A stretch of 64,000 bases of DNA from Karalla daura (GCA_029224185.1 CM055193.1:19816559-19880558), one strand, 5' to 3'; shown: positions 1 through 17,540, counted from the first letter of the stretch. Made by a program: numbers and translations. Notes: generated from the sequence alone by a model not told the origin.

Positions 1-5663
<5,663 letters not shown>

Positions 5664-6605
5664 TGGAAAGGAGGACCGGGACCGGGGCGCGTCACCGTGG
5701 CGACCACACCGCCCCCTTAGATACTGTGTGTAATTAATTCTTCTCCTTCAGAACGTCATCATCTGTTCTTTGCATTTGTTTGCTGTTTGCATGTTGCTTT
5801 CCGACTGGTGCGAGTGTGAGCAGATTCGGGTGTGGGTGTAGTGTGTGCAGTGGAGCCAACACTGGAATCAAAGTGTAATTGTGAGCAGCGGCATCTCAGT
5901 GTGTACAAAGATAGACACAGAGCGCAGAACAAAGTCAGGGCTTCATCCTAGAGTCTCTTAGTTAGTGAACATATCCCACCTCCACCCAATAATGTTGATA
6001 GTATTCTCTATATGAGCATAGTGATGTTGCACCACTGGACTAGTTTGTAGTTTCATTCTTACTATTGCTGTTTAACTATTTCAGTCCTTTGCAAATGTTG
6101 GTTTAAAAACTTATTTATTCATGTCTCCTGTATTTTCGTTTGCCTATTTATTATTCATTATCTATTTATTGACTTTTTTCCGTTCCAAAATTCTACCTGA
6201 GAAGATTTTAAAAGGCAACCAAGTGAAGGAATCGTTTCCTCTGCACTGCTGAACAGAGAGGAAATATTTTAAGATATCAAAATATGAATTGTTTTATATA
6301 TCTTATTATTTATTTAAGATACTGGGATCTTTTTAAGTGCAAATATTTTGTAACTGAAAGTTTTTTAATAATTTTCTAAAGATTTTTTTTGTGCTTCTGT
6401 TTATATGATTTTTCCTTTTTATTTTCACAAACTATTTTGAGTACATTGCAATACACTGGGAATATTGAGCTGCACATATTTGGTATTTATTTGGTGATAA
6501 AGTGTTGGTGAATATTTATTTTGTATTGTCTACGTGTTAATGATGGCTGTGTATGAACTGGTATTTAAGTTGCTCTTGAAATAAAGGTTAACCTGCCATA
6601 AACGT
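5664..6605 (+). other. myt1 3'UTR with AU-rich elements
   Basis: AT-rich 3'UTR after the stop. From about 6105 to 6530 it holds many ATTTA/TATTTAT pentamers, which are AU-rich-element-like and often linked to transcript turnover. It ends near the AATAAA at 6580-6585. Confidence 0.8.
6580..6585 (+). terminator. myt1 polyadenylation signal
   Basis: Canonical AATAAA about 920 bases after the myt1 stop codon. Cleavage is expected around 6600. Confidence 0.75.
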
Positions 6606-7730
6606 GACTGTATTTCTGAAACCAGACTTTTCTAAGGAATAGTCCCATAATAAGGAAGGGAAGGGAGACCCATTGCATCTTCCAAGAGGCTCCTGAACAC
6701 CAAACTCTTCAGAGAGCAATCCCCTCTCTGTGCTTTCACTTACCTCACCGTGCCCTATTTTTTTCTCTCTCCTCCCTTTCTTTTATTCTCGAACCTTCTG
6801 CCATCTATAGTGCTCGTGCGACACCTCTCATCCCGAGGTGGTCTGAAGAATGTAGAGCAGCGCGTGTTAAACTAGGCCGCTGAGGCGACGCGGCCTCGCC
6901 GTTTTCCTCCTATGTGGGTCGCCGTCGATAGGAGCGTCTGCTTAATCAAAGTAGATGCGATACTCGCTGATCGCCAGGACAGGGAAACATTTACCTGGCC
7001 AGTCTGACCACACGTCCGCTCAGGCCCTCGCGGTGCATGGAAACCATTGCTGTGTCTGCAGTCCCACCCTTGCTCCCTCCTCTCTTTTGTTGCTATTTGC
7101 TGTTTTTTTTGACAACTCGCGTAACGGTTTCGGACTCGGCTCGGTTGATGACGTCATCGCCGTCGCATAAATACCAATACAGCGGCAATTTGCGATTTTT
7201 AAAACCGTTTTTGAAGCATTTGTGCTTTTTTTTTTAACGAATCCATCTTATCCGGGGCGTGTTTTCTCTACCTAAATAAATGTTATTTGCATCTCCCGTA
7301 ACTTTTATATCAAGTCTGAACCCCTCTTTGTGGCATCTATCAAATAGGAGATCGGAGTTTAGACTGCACTGGAACCTGACTCTGATCTGTTATTTGAGCT
7401 TCATTGTAGCATTTTCAACGGTAATGTCTCTTTATAACGTCTCTTTTCCCCGCCACTCCTCCAACACCAAACATGACATTTTCATGCCAGTGCCACAGCT
7501 TTGTTTCTTGTCAGTCATTTGCAAGCAAAAAAGCAAACTACTGTAATTTAGTAACAATACTAAATTCACCATCTACTTTGCTTGGCATTAATTTGTATGG
7601 ATTTTCCCCTGTGCTGGCCTAGGTCTACTATCATCCAGCCTGATCGCACTACTTTTTTAAAGATGTATTTTGGGACACTTTGTTCATGACACATTCGGAC
7701 TTCCCTTGGCAGTGATTTTGGACACAGCCT
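6606..7730. other. intergenic DNA between convergent myt1 and asxl1
   Basis: No coding exon recognised. It contains a CRE palindrome with a nearby TATA-like box (7147-7173). The rest is unremarkable AT-rich sequence. Confidence 0.6.
7147..7173 (+). promoter_or_regulatory. CRE palindrome plus TATA-like box, no gene attached
   Basis: The perfect 12-bp palindrome GATGACGTCATC (7147-7158) contains the full CREB/ATF site TGACGTCA. ATAAATA follows about 10 bases downstream. No known gene starts here, so function is inference. Confidence 0.4.
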
Positions 7731-7818
7731 ACATGGTGTTCACATTAAAGCCTGTCCATAACAACACTGGAACTGAGGGAACCATGAAATAAGTCAAAAC
7801 ACAGAGTCGTTTACTCCT

Positions 7819-8268
7819 TTTAATGGTTAAAAAAATACTTCTTTGCGCAAAGAGACAACGAGTCCCTGTCTGCTGAAGAAACGAGGGACGAAACAATGAT
7901 GACCACCAAGTGATGACAGGTGGAGCAAGATAAGATGAGGTAAATGTTTTTGAGGAGAGAAAAACAAAAAAAAGGCACAATTTACAATCAATCATGCCCC
8001 GAATTCACAATAATAACAATAATAATAACAATAATAACAATAATAATAATATATCAGTACAGCTAAAAACAATCTCAAAATCTGCAACAAAAAAATACAG
8101 AACAATTATATCATACAAGGCAAATCTTGCCTGTCAGGGTCCTCGTCTGTGTTCTGACCTCATCAGGTTTTTGTAACACTATGTCGGTCCCCCCCCCCCA
8201 GCCCAACCCAGTCCTGGTGCGGACCCTGTACAGATGGTGGTCCGCACGCCCGCGGGGTCTACAGCTTA
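7819..8268 (-). other. asxl1 3'UTR (candidate)
   Basis: Sequence after the asxl1 stop on the minus strand. An ATTAAA variant poly(A) signal reads on the minus strand at 7819-7824, with T/G-rich sequence beyond it. I saw no minus-strand AATAAA nearer than about 6785, so the exact 3' end is uncertain. An AAT/AAC microsatellite lies at 8007-8053. Confidence 0.5.
8007..8053. repeat. AAT/AAC trinucleotide microsatellite
   Basis: Imperfect run of aataataac units inside the presumed asxl1 3'UTR. Confidence 0.9.
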
Positions 8269-10800
8269 CTATCTGACCACCAGGCACGACACGCACAGCT
8301 TGGAGGGCCCGATGCAATCGTCATGGCAGAAGGCACCGCAGCCTTGGCACATGATCATGGCTTTGAGGCGGCATGAGCACTTGAGCGCCACCTCCTCGGT
8401 GGAAGTGTCAGTAAAGGCCTGGATGCTGAGGGTGGTCTGGGCGGAGGCCAGGCGGGGCCGCAGCTGCAGGACGCCGTCCGCCATGCTTCTGGAGAACCCC
8501 CCGTTGTCCATCACGGACACGTTGGCCGTGTAGCTCACGCCTCCTCCTTGCTTGGGCAGCTTCCCGTACAACTGGAACGGGAGGGAGGAGGAGGAGGAGG
8601 AGGGGGAGGGGGAGGAGGAGGAGGGGGAGCCGGAGGAGTAGGCCTTGCCGTGCTCCTTCTTTGTCATCCTGGCTAAAGTCATTTCCATGTTGAAGAGCCC
8701 CTCCATCGCCCCCCCGCCCAGGTAGTCCATGGAGCTCCCGGGCTCTTTTTTGGTAACGCTCAGGGATTTGGTGGGGGAGGACCGGGGCAGAGCCTGGCAC
8801 GAGGGCCGCGTGCCGGCCTCGCTCTTCATGGCCGCCGCGGCGGGAGACGACTGCTGTTGGTGCGGGTGGGGAAGCTGAGACGGCGGCGGCCTCCAGTTGA
8901 TCTTGATGGTGGGCACCACCTCGGTGGGACAAGGGTCTGCGTGGGGAGGCGAGGGGCCGTTGGGAATGGTCCGGTTGGAGGGCTGAGACCTGTCCGGCGT
9001 GGCGCCCTGCGAGGGCTGAGAGCTCTGAGAGTCTTTGATCGCCGCAGACTCTGGGGCACCCTGAGGGCCCAGGTCTGATTTGCTCCGATAGCTTGAAGAG
9101 GTGGCGGAGGAGGAGGAGGGTGGCAGGGAGGTGATGACCGGGACGGCCCCGGGGGCCTGCGGCAGCTGATACTGCGCCGTGGCCTCCATGCAGGAGGCGA
9201 CAGGGCTCGGGGTCTGGCCGGCCGCGTCGGGCCTACCGTGCTGTCCTGGGGTCCTGGCCACCTGCGGCCTGGGCTGAGGCCCCGGCAGGCGGCTGATCTC
9301 CAGCCTGCTGCTGGCAGAGTGAGAGGGCAGGACCTTCTCCAGGGGCAGGCTGCCCTGGAGCAGCTGGGTGACCAGGGGGTTGTTGGCCTCCACGCTGGAC
9401 ACCGCCCTGGATGCGCTCGCGTGCCTCTTAGCTGCTGCGGCGGCGGCGGCGGCGGCAGCTGCAGCTGCAGAGGGCTTCAGGTGGCACTCCTCCTCTGCAG
9501 AGATCTGCCCGGGCTCAGTTTTGACCACGACGTTGGCTTCCCTCAGCCCCCGCGGCGGTGCGGCGGCCGCCAGCTGGTCCTGGGCGTGGGTGCGGCTGTG
9601 CGGGACGCTGGGGAAACACGGCTGGATGACGGTCTGACCTTGGCGGCCGGACACGTGGGCCTGGATGACGGGCTGCTGGTTCTGAGCGGTGGGGCTGCAG
9701 ATGACCAGCTGTCCGTTCCTCTGCGCGCCCAGCCGGGGGCGCCAGTCCTGCTCCGGCTGCGGCGGCTGCTCGTCCTCCTGACTTTCGTTCTCGCAGTCGG
9801 AGGCCGTTTCCGTGGAGTCGCTGTGCGTCCCGGCGTCATCGTCCCGGGGACAGGGGTCCGTGTGCTGGGAGGAGGGGGTGTCTGGGTGCTTGAACGCGTC
9901 CTGGGGCTCCAGGCAGTGGGAGCCGTGCTGGATGACTCCACCCAGCGGCGCCTCCTTCCCCTGCTGCGGCTCCTTCACCTGACAGGTGCTGGCCAGCGTC
10001 TGGATGACGTCCACGCCCTGAGCCCCAAACCGGGGGAGGGAATCGGGGATGGAGGTGGGGACCAGTGGGGGTTTCTCAGGCTGCTCTGCCCTCTTTGAGG
10101 GTGCTGGGGCAGGGGCGGGTTCTGGCTCCCGTACCACCTGGGTCTCGGACGCTGCGTGGGGCTCAGGCGAGGCCTGGTCGGATGCCTTCTCCGCGGTCTC
10201 GTTAGAAGTGCTCTGGGCGCTGGCCGGCGCTGCCTGCACCTCCTCCGCAGCCTGCGGCCCCTCGGCTGCGTCCTCCGGCAGGGGGCTCGGGGTCTGCGGG
10301 GGGTCCAGGGACATGGAGGTGGAGGCGGTGGACAGGGACGGGGAGGGCTGGGGCGTCGGCTCTACAGCATGAAGCTGTAGTTGTGTTCCAGATGAATTAG
10401 CGTCTGAAGACGACTCCTGCTCCTCCACCCCCTCACTTCCCCTTCTTCCACTTCCCCCTCCTCCTCCTCCTCCTCCTCCATCTCCTCCTCCTCCTCCTCC
10501 TCCTGGCTCGATAGGTCCTGGGTGCTCTCGTGTTCGTCGTCCACTGCTGCTATCCGGTAGCCCAGCACCAGCCCGCAGCCGGACACCGGCCGGCGCTGCC
10601 CCGCTGCCAGTGGCTGCAACAGCAGCAGCGGCCTCGCGCTGGGCCCGGGCTTGCTGGGCGCGGGCTTTGATGTCCGCCAGGGTCCGCGCACCGCCCGTCC
10701 CCGACCGCCGCGAGCCCTCGCCGGGGGGCACGATCCGTGGGCAGATCTGGTAGGTGGGGTGCCCCTTGACCCAGGGAGGTTTGATTCTGGACAGTTGAAT
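8269..10800 (-). CDS. asxl1: asxl1 last coding exon (ASXM motifs and PHD)
   Basis: 2532-nt exon, as in human where the last exon holds most of the protein. Residues 715-1557 run IQLSRIKPPW, ARTLADIKARAQQARAQREA, a Gly tract (about 814-830) encoded by GGA repeats, an alanine run (about 14 Ala) near 9430-9470, then SSVEANNPLVTQLLQGSLPL and LPFQLYGKL. The PHD finger has ligands C1522, C1524, C1532, C1535, C1539, H1540, C1543, C1550 and C1553, ending CLVVR. Leukaemia-type truncations of human ASXL1 cluster in the equivalent exon. Confidence 0.95.
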   Translation of the reverse strand: MQLSRIKPPWVKGHPTYQICPRIVPPGEGSRRSGTGGARTLADIKARAQQARAQREAAAAVAATGSGAAPAGVRLRAGAGLPDSSSGRRTREHPGPIEPGGGGGGGDGGGGGGGGGSGRRGSEGVEEQESSSDANSSGTQLQLHAVEPTPQPSPSLSTASTSMSLDPPQTPSPLPEDAAEGPQAAEEVQAAPASAQSTSNETAEKASDQASPEPHAASETQVVREPEPAPAPAPSKRAEQPEKPPLVPTSIPDSLPRFGAQGVDVIQTLASTCQVKEPQQGKEAPLGGVIQHGSHCLEPQDAFKHPDTPSSQHTDPCPRDDDAGTHSDSTETASDCENESQEDEQPPQPEQDWRPRLGAQRNGQLVICSPTAQNQQPVIQAHVSGRQGQTVIQPCFPSVPHSRTHAQDQLAAAAPPRGLREANVVVKTEPGQISAEEECHLKPSAAAAAAAAAAAAAKRHASASRAVSSVEANNPLVTQLLQGSLPLEKVLPSHSASSRLEISRLPGPQPRPQVARTPGQHGRPDAAGQTPSPVASCMEATAQYQLPQAPGAVPVITSLPPSSSSATSSSYRSKSDLGPQGAPESAAIKDSQSSQPSQGATPDRSQPSNRTIPNGPSPPHADPCPTEVVPTIKINWRPPPSQLPHPHQQQSSPAAAAMKSEAGTRPSCQALPRSSPTKSLSVTKKEPGSSMDYLGGGAMEGLFNMEMTLARMTKKEHGKAYSSGSPSSSSPSPSSSSSSLPFQLYGKLPKQGGGVSYTANVSVMDNGGFSRSMADGVLQLRPRLASAQTTLSIQAFTDTSTEEVALKCSCRLKAMIMCQGCGAFCHDDCIGPSKLCVSCLVVR

Positions 10801-13800
10801 CTGGAACAGAGAGGCAAGGCAGTGAGTGATGTGGGCCATACTTGGCCCCCTTATTTTCAGCAGCTTCACTGAAACCTCATGACGTCTTACCCGGATTGGC
10901 GGCACCTTGGGCTCTTCTGTTGTCGGCTGCGGCTTCTCCGAACGGACACTGACAATTGTGGTACGAAAGGACTGACGGTCGTCGAGCCGCGGCCTCTTTT
11001 CGGGGAAGCTGGAGAAGGCCTGGGCCTCGTGCGGCCTTCTCTTCTGCTCCTTGAGCTGGGAGGCGGGCAGGGGGGTGGGGGCGGGGCTGGCGGAGGGGCT
11101 GCTCTCCCGGCTGCTGGTGCCGGTGCCGCCGGTGACCGAGGTGACCACAGAGGCCGTGTCGTCCAGGGGGTCGGCGGCCACCGCCGCGCTGGAGGACCCC
11201 GACGAGGAGGAGGAGGAGTCCAGGCCGGCGGCGAACGCCCCCTGCTGGTCGGAGGGCGAGGAGGGCGAGGAGGCGGGCGACGAGGCGGACGAGGAGGAGG
11301 AGGAGGAGGAGGACGGCGAGGAGGTGGAGGCCAGGGCGGGCGCGGCCTCCTCGGGCAGCAGGCGGGCGGCCACCTCGGGCTCCTCGTTGGCGCTGGTGGA
11401 GGCGGGGCTGGGGCTGGGGCTGGGGGTCGGGGTGGGGGTGGGGGTGGGCGTGGGGGTGGGGGTGGGGGTGCGGGCGGGGGCGGGCAGCGCGGCCAGCTCC
11501 GGGGCGGGGGAGGGCTTGGGCTCGGCGGAGGGGCTCTCGGCGAGGAGCTCCACGGCGCCCTCGGCCTGCAGCACCACCTCGGCCTGCACCGCCGCGCTCT
11601 CCGACAGCGGCGAGCTGACGGGCGAGGCCATGGCGGCGGCGGCAGCCGAGGCGTCCAGCGCGCCGGCGGACTCCGCCGCCTCCGCCGACGGAGGCGCGGC
11701 CGCGGCGGCCGCCGCCTTGCAGAGGGGCCGGCGGGCCCGGCGGCGGAAGTCGGCTCGCGTGCGCCTCCTCATCCGGCCGTGCCGCCGGCCCACGCTGCGC
11801 CTCTTGGGGGCGCCGGCGGCCACCACGGCCACGTCGCCGTCCAGCACGCTGGCCGCCACCTCGCTGGCCTCGCTCATGGTGAGTTTCAGGGACTCCTCCG
11901 GGGTCAGGCCGGACCTGCGGGGGCGAGGAGCACACTTCAGATCACCGTGGACTGGCTACCGCCTCGTTGCTAACGGGAATCGAGCCGATTCAGCAACTGT
12001 CTGTGCCGTCAACTCGTGCATGTTAACCGACACGTAACACTCAGAGAGGCTGCAGCGCTCTTACTTTTGCCCGTGGTACTCCTCAAAGAACTTTTCCTTC
12101 CATGCCTCCACTTTCTTCTCCTTCTCCATTTCCTGGCGGAAACGCACTTGCATCTCGTGGGTGAATTCACCTGAACAGGATAAACACATGTTAAAAGTTA
12201 CTTACTTACTTCCAGGCAGCAAGTTGATGAAATGTACTCAGCATCGAGGGTTGATACGGAAAGTGCAAACGCAGGTATCACAACACAGCAGAGCTATAAA
12301 TTATGAAGTATGGTATGAGTCATTCAGTGTGTTGGTGTGACAGTGTGCTCAGCTCTGCCTGTTAAAATGCATGCACTGACAAAGCATATGCATTACACAG
12401 AGATTAGGTATTATATTGTATATTTGCTACATACTTGCTACACACATACTACGGCAGAGTATTACTGGTGTGACTGTTCACACAGACTTGATTTTCACTC
12501 GTTTACTTAAGAGGTCAGAGTTCAGCTGTATATTCCAGGACACCGTTTCCAACATGAGCCTTGACTGAGCAGGATCCATCGCTGCATTGCGTCGCCCTAC
12601 TCTCCTTTATTACGGAGCAGCTTTCACAGCTGATGTTTGGCATTTGGTTAGTTAGACTTTCTGCAACGACTAGTTCTCTCCCCACAGAAATCAATGTGCG
12701 AATCTAATTCTGACTTTGCAATCAGCCTAATAGGAGTGTTGATTACAGGAGACGGCTCCCCCCCCCGACAGGCCAGCCGCTTACCCTCAGCCAGCCTCTC
12801 CTTCCAGCTCTGAGAGGCATGAGTGAAGAACTCGTTGTTGAGAGCAGAACTGCTCAGCCTGGCCATGCCATCGGGTCCAATCTGCAGGGGAAGACAAAGC
12901 AATGAAAGAGTGTTTTTAAAATCAATGTTTCTTTCATTTGAATGTCTTGAAGCTGCTTAAATCATCAATGACAGCAAACTTAATATCTTTGGACAAAACA
13001 AGTATGTGAGGCATTCTTCTTGGCTCTTTTCACCATTTTCCCCCCCAACACTGCATGATGGACACAATCATCGATTAATCAAGGGATTAGAGAAATGCAG
13101 CCCCACCTGTCGGTCCACCTCTGGCAGTAGCTGCAGCAGCTGTTGCTGGGAGTGTGCGGGGAAGGCTGAGAAGGTCCGCATGTTGATGAGGGCTCGAATG
13201 TTGGTGTTGACCAGGATGGAGCCTGGCGTCTCAAAGTCTACGTCCACCCCGCCTCGACTCCTTTTCATGGGCCCTGACACAACAACAACAACAACAACAG
13301 AGGTTTGACCGAGCCGCTCCAGCAGTGAAGGGATTCTGAGCTCAGCCTCTGACCCTGTCGGGTCTCACCTGAAGGGACATGCTCCCCGTTCACTTTCAGA
13401 GGGGTGAGGACAACGCGGGGCATCATGACGGCTTTCTTCCTCTGCCTTCCCGACTGGAGCAACGACAACAGGAGGAGATTCAGAGTGGTTAGAAACCAGT
13501 GGGGTGCAGTCAAAGATCCGATGAGAAGGATCCAGTTCAACGTCAAAGATGATGTAGATTATCCCAGAGCCTCTGAGGCTTCAGAGGTCTGGGCACGTGT
13601 CACATCATAGTAAGCATGCAGCAGGCGGCTGCAGTGGCGTAGGGGCGGCCCCGGGGCAGGTGCTGACCTGTCTGGAGCGGCTCAGTCTGGTCTGGGTGTG
13701 TGGGGCGTGCTGGGCCTGCTGCGCGTCTGTGCGTCCCTGTCCCGCCGCCCGGCTCAGGCGCGTCTGGGGCTGGTTGCTGGGGGGAGGAGGAGGAGGCTGC

Positions 13801-16800
13801 TGCTGCTGCTCTGCCGAGTAGGAGGCGCTGGACGAGCTCTCGTCCACCGAGGCTTCGGGTCGAGGGAGGGGGGGTGGGGGGGGGACAACAATTAGTATCC
13901 ACTGTCACATCTCTGCAGCGGTGAAGCATGAAGGAAGCTTTGCGGTGCGGCTGTTGTTAGAGGCAAACGCTACAGAGCAGCTTCAAAAAGCAAAGCTATA
14001 CTCTAATGGCATGCCGACTTCATTATGGCCATGTTCACCTCTTTCCTCTCCCCTATGTGTTTGGATAAGGACAGAGATCCCATCCAAACCTGACCAATCT
14101 GACAAGAGACCTCTTCTCCTCACTCCCTAGTTTAAAGCAGTTCAGCCTGGTTTAGACCTGAAGCTTGTCCAGCAGCGTGTCCAATACAGTATCTAGCCAG
14201 GTGTCCTCTCGCATTTGTTATGGGAAGTGCTGTAGACTTATGAGTACGGGCTTTTTTAAAACTGCTCTCTAGAGTTATGCAGAGAGTAGAGATGTGCATG
14301 TCAAACATGCTTTTAACACGGGACAGGCCCTACCATCGTTGTCCCCGCTGGCGGCGGCCGTGGTCTCGGTGGAGTCGCAGCTCTCCTGCTCGGTGGCGTC
14401 GGTGGGGCCCGCCTGGGCCCCGGCCGAGCCGCCGGCCGCCGCGGCCCCGCCGCTGCTGCCGCCGCTGCTGGAGGCCGGGGCGCCGGCGCCGCCGGCCGCC
14501 TCCGTGGCCGCCTCCGACTCCGCCGTCGTCTTTGTCCACTGGAGGGCGTTCTTCTGCAGGGGGGGGGGGGCGAGGGGAGGACGGACACGTTCAAAGCTCC
14601 GTCTCAAACGCGGAGGATTTCATAGCAAGTGCTATGTGCAAGTGCCTCACCTACATCTGACACTTATGTACTGTTTCATACGCAGTGCACAGCTCAAGCC
14701 GAACACATCTCACTCTGACACTCTGACCAGTGTACAGCGTCTCATCTCGTGTTTGCTCTTGGAAGAATGAGGAACCGGCTTGCAGCATCCGGGTGACGCC
14801 ATCGTTCTCAGGTTCAACAGGAACCCAGACAGACATGTCAAAACACACCGGGACATCGTCTGTGGCCATGTTCTGCACCCACATCCGCCGGCACGGCTAA
14901 CTTCAGTATCATCGTGTGGAGGACGCTCCTGTCTGGCCTGCCTGACAGTGTCGGGGACGGGGAGGCGCGAGGGCTCAATACCTTGAGGGTGAACAGGCTC
15001 ATCCGTCCGGGCAGCTTGAAGAAGATGCTGTTCTTGACCCGATCTCCTCTCACCTGGGAGTGTAGCATGGTGACCAGGCAGGCCAGAGGAGCCGTTCCAC
15101 TGCAAACACACAGTTACAACAGTCAAGCGGTTTCACACGGCCGGGCATCACAAAACGCACTACACTGTGAGAACAGAGTCTGAAGTTTCGGCCCGACACT
15201 ATAAACCGGTCATGCATCGTGAACGCAATTGACGCCACAGTCCAAACAGACGTCCCAGTTTGGCCGGCATCAGCATTTAAACGGACCCGCCTATCATTTG
15301 GAGAGTTTATACAGATGCCAGAGTTGTCTTCTGTAGTTTTAGGGATGGAGTGCGGAGCAGCATCACGCAGCTGGAGGGAAGAGTCAGCTCCATGATCTCG
15401 TACAGTTGCCAAAGACGCGTGATCATCGGAAGATTTGTCTATTGATTTGATTCCTGACTCCATCTCCACTAACCACACCAGAAAAGCACAAATTAGACCC
15501 TCCTTTACAGTATGTTACTCCTTTCAAAGGGTGATTGCTCTATTTAAAAAAAACAAAGGGGGGCACATGTGAATCTGTGCTTTAAAACAAACACCAGAGC
15601 CTGTATCGTGCATAAATGGACAAATTAGTAAGCAGCTGAGTGAAGCAGAGTTAAACAATCTGGTGAACCATTAAAATGCACTGCACTAAAACTTCAAAAT
15701 CAGCAGAATGTCTCTAGACTGGCACAATAAACTGGAATTGCCCTGCCCCATATGGTTAAAACGCGCTTCCAAAACTTCGAGTCTATATGAGAAGCATTGC
15801 AGTAAACGGCGGCTCATTGATCATTTTCTCGATCACTCTGAGCTATTTGGCCGGTCAAATGTCGGGAGAAACCGTGAAAACTGTTGATCTGTGTTGGGCA
15901 AAGATTAGGCTTAGGCCCACGCCTCAGAGATACAGCGCTCAGCGTGCAGTCACAGAGGACTGAGGACGCCAGAGCACCTCTACTTTCGGGGAGCGGACAC
16001 CAGAGATTTTGTCTTTTTAAAAACACAGCATCACGCACTGCGAGATATGTCAAACGAAAAAACCCTCGGGTAGCGCGGGGTTTTCAGCACCCTCCCCCAT
16101 GACAAGACGCGTGCCGTTTAAAAAAAAAAGGAGACAAGATGCTTTATGTTTATAAAGATGTTTATGAAGATGTTTATAAACATGCGATCTCGTTTTCCAA
16201 CAACAGGACAGCCGACACGATCGCTACGAACGCATCACTGTCATGACGCGACTGTTTATTCAACTCTCTTAATGTCTACGTCTGTGGCACTTGGTTTTGG
16301 GGAGGCTTGTCGGGGAGGGGTTCTCCTCTGCGTTGTGTTCGCTGTCAAAACATTATCTTTGAACGCTCAGATCGGCTCGTCATTGAGGCCGTTTCCGCGG
16401 CGCTCTTTGCAGTCAGACAGGAGCTGAGTAACAGACTCCTCGCCGCGGCCGGCATCTGAACGATCTGTCACGTTGTCCTGAAGAGACCAAGAGGACGACG
16501 GCTGCACAGGATCCAGACGAATGAGAGACATATTGGGGCAGGTCACGGTAGGCGGGCCGTGACTATGGTGAAGCGAGTGCTGGGGGAGGAGGAGCGTGGA
16601 GACGAGACGTGGACCTACCTCCTGTCGGGGTCAGCAGCAGGTCACGCAGTGCATGCGGCAGGAAGTGAAGAAAAAGGCTCAGTTAGTTGGACCACATGGG
16701 TTGACATGTTCAGCCAAGGTGTGCGTGTGTCGAGAGCGATTTAGAAGAAGAGCGATTTAACGGCTGCCGCTCCTGGTTGCCGTTGACAACCGGGCCGGCG

Positions 16801-17509
16801 ACACAGCAGTTTGGGGAAACTCTTGTTCCAATCGAATATAACGCGAGAGCTTTTAATGCTGCGAGACTCTGCCACGCGAGACTTCTGGCATCGGCTTTAC
16901 GAGAGGCCAGGAAGACTCGCGGCAGGGCGAGCGCAAAAAAAACTGATGTGTGTGTGTTTGGTTTGTGTGTGTGTGTGTGCGTGTGAGTGTCTGACCGCAT
17001 TTCCTTCAGCCCCTTGGTCTGGATCACGTGGAGGATTTGTTTGGGAGTCATGGGGGCGTCAGAGAAGTTCTCCAGGACCTGGAAAACATCCACAAGCAGC
17101 TGAGGACACAGACCACCACAAACGCGCCGGGCCCGGCCCGGAGAGGGGGCGGGGGAGGGGGGGGGGGGGGCCCTAACTGGATTTCTCCTAACGACTTAAC
17201 GTGATTGTCCAGATGCGATTCGGGCCGCTATTTATAAGAAGCCGCTCGTTTGCGAAAGAAAAACAACAGATTAGCGGGCGAAGCTCGCGGCCTCTTATTC
17301 TGTCGTCACTTTTCACCGAAGACAAAAAGATGGGCGCGTGCTGCACGTCCACAAAAAGACGAGCCGACTGTAATCGGGCGGAAACGGAACAGAAATAAGG
17401 CGTTTGATGTTGGCGTAGATGCTCCCGCAAACGCGATTCTATCCGTCGCACCGACGCCTCTCCGGGGTTAAATGTTCTGGGACCCCAAAATACTTTCACT
17501 TTTCCTTTG

Positions 17510-17540
<31 letters not shown>

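Noticed and set aside
9238..10098. 286-codon plus-strand frame opposite the last asxl1 exon
   Set aside because: Antisense shadow of a GC-rich coding exon; no recognisable domain.
10879..12037. Long plus-strand open frames (364 and 328 codons) opposite asxl1 exon 10
   Set aside because: They consist of Gly/Glu/Ala low complexity mirrored from the GC-rich asxl1 exon. The minus frame has conserved ASXL motifs and consistent splicing.
15030..15070. CAGGTGAG inside asxl1 exon 3 as a splice donor
   Set aside because: Reading through gives the conserved FFKLPGR block and correct phase to exon 4; splicing here would remove it.
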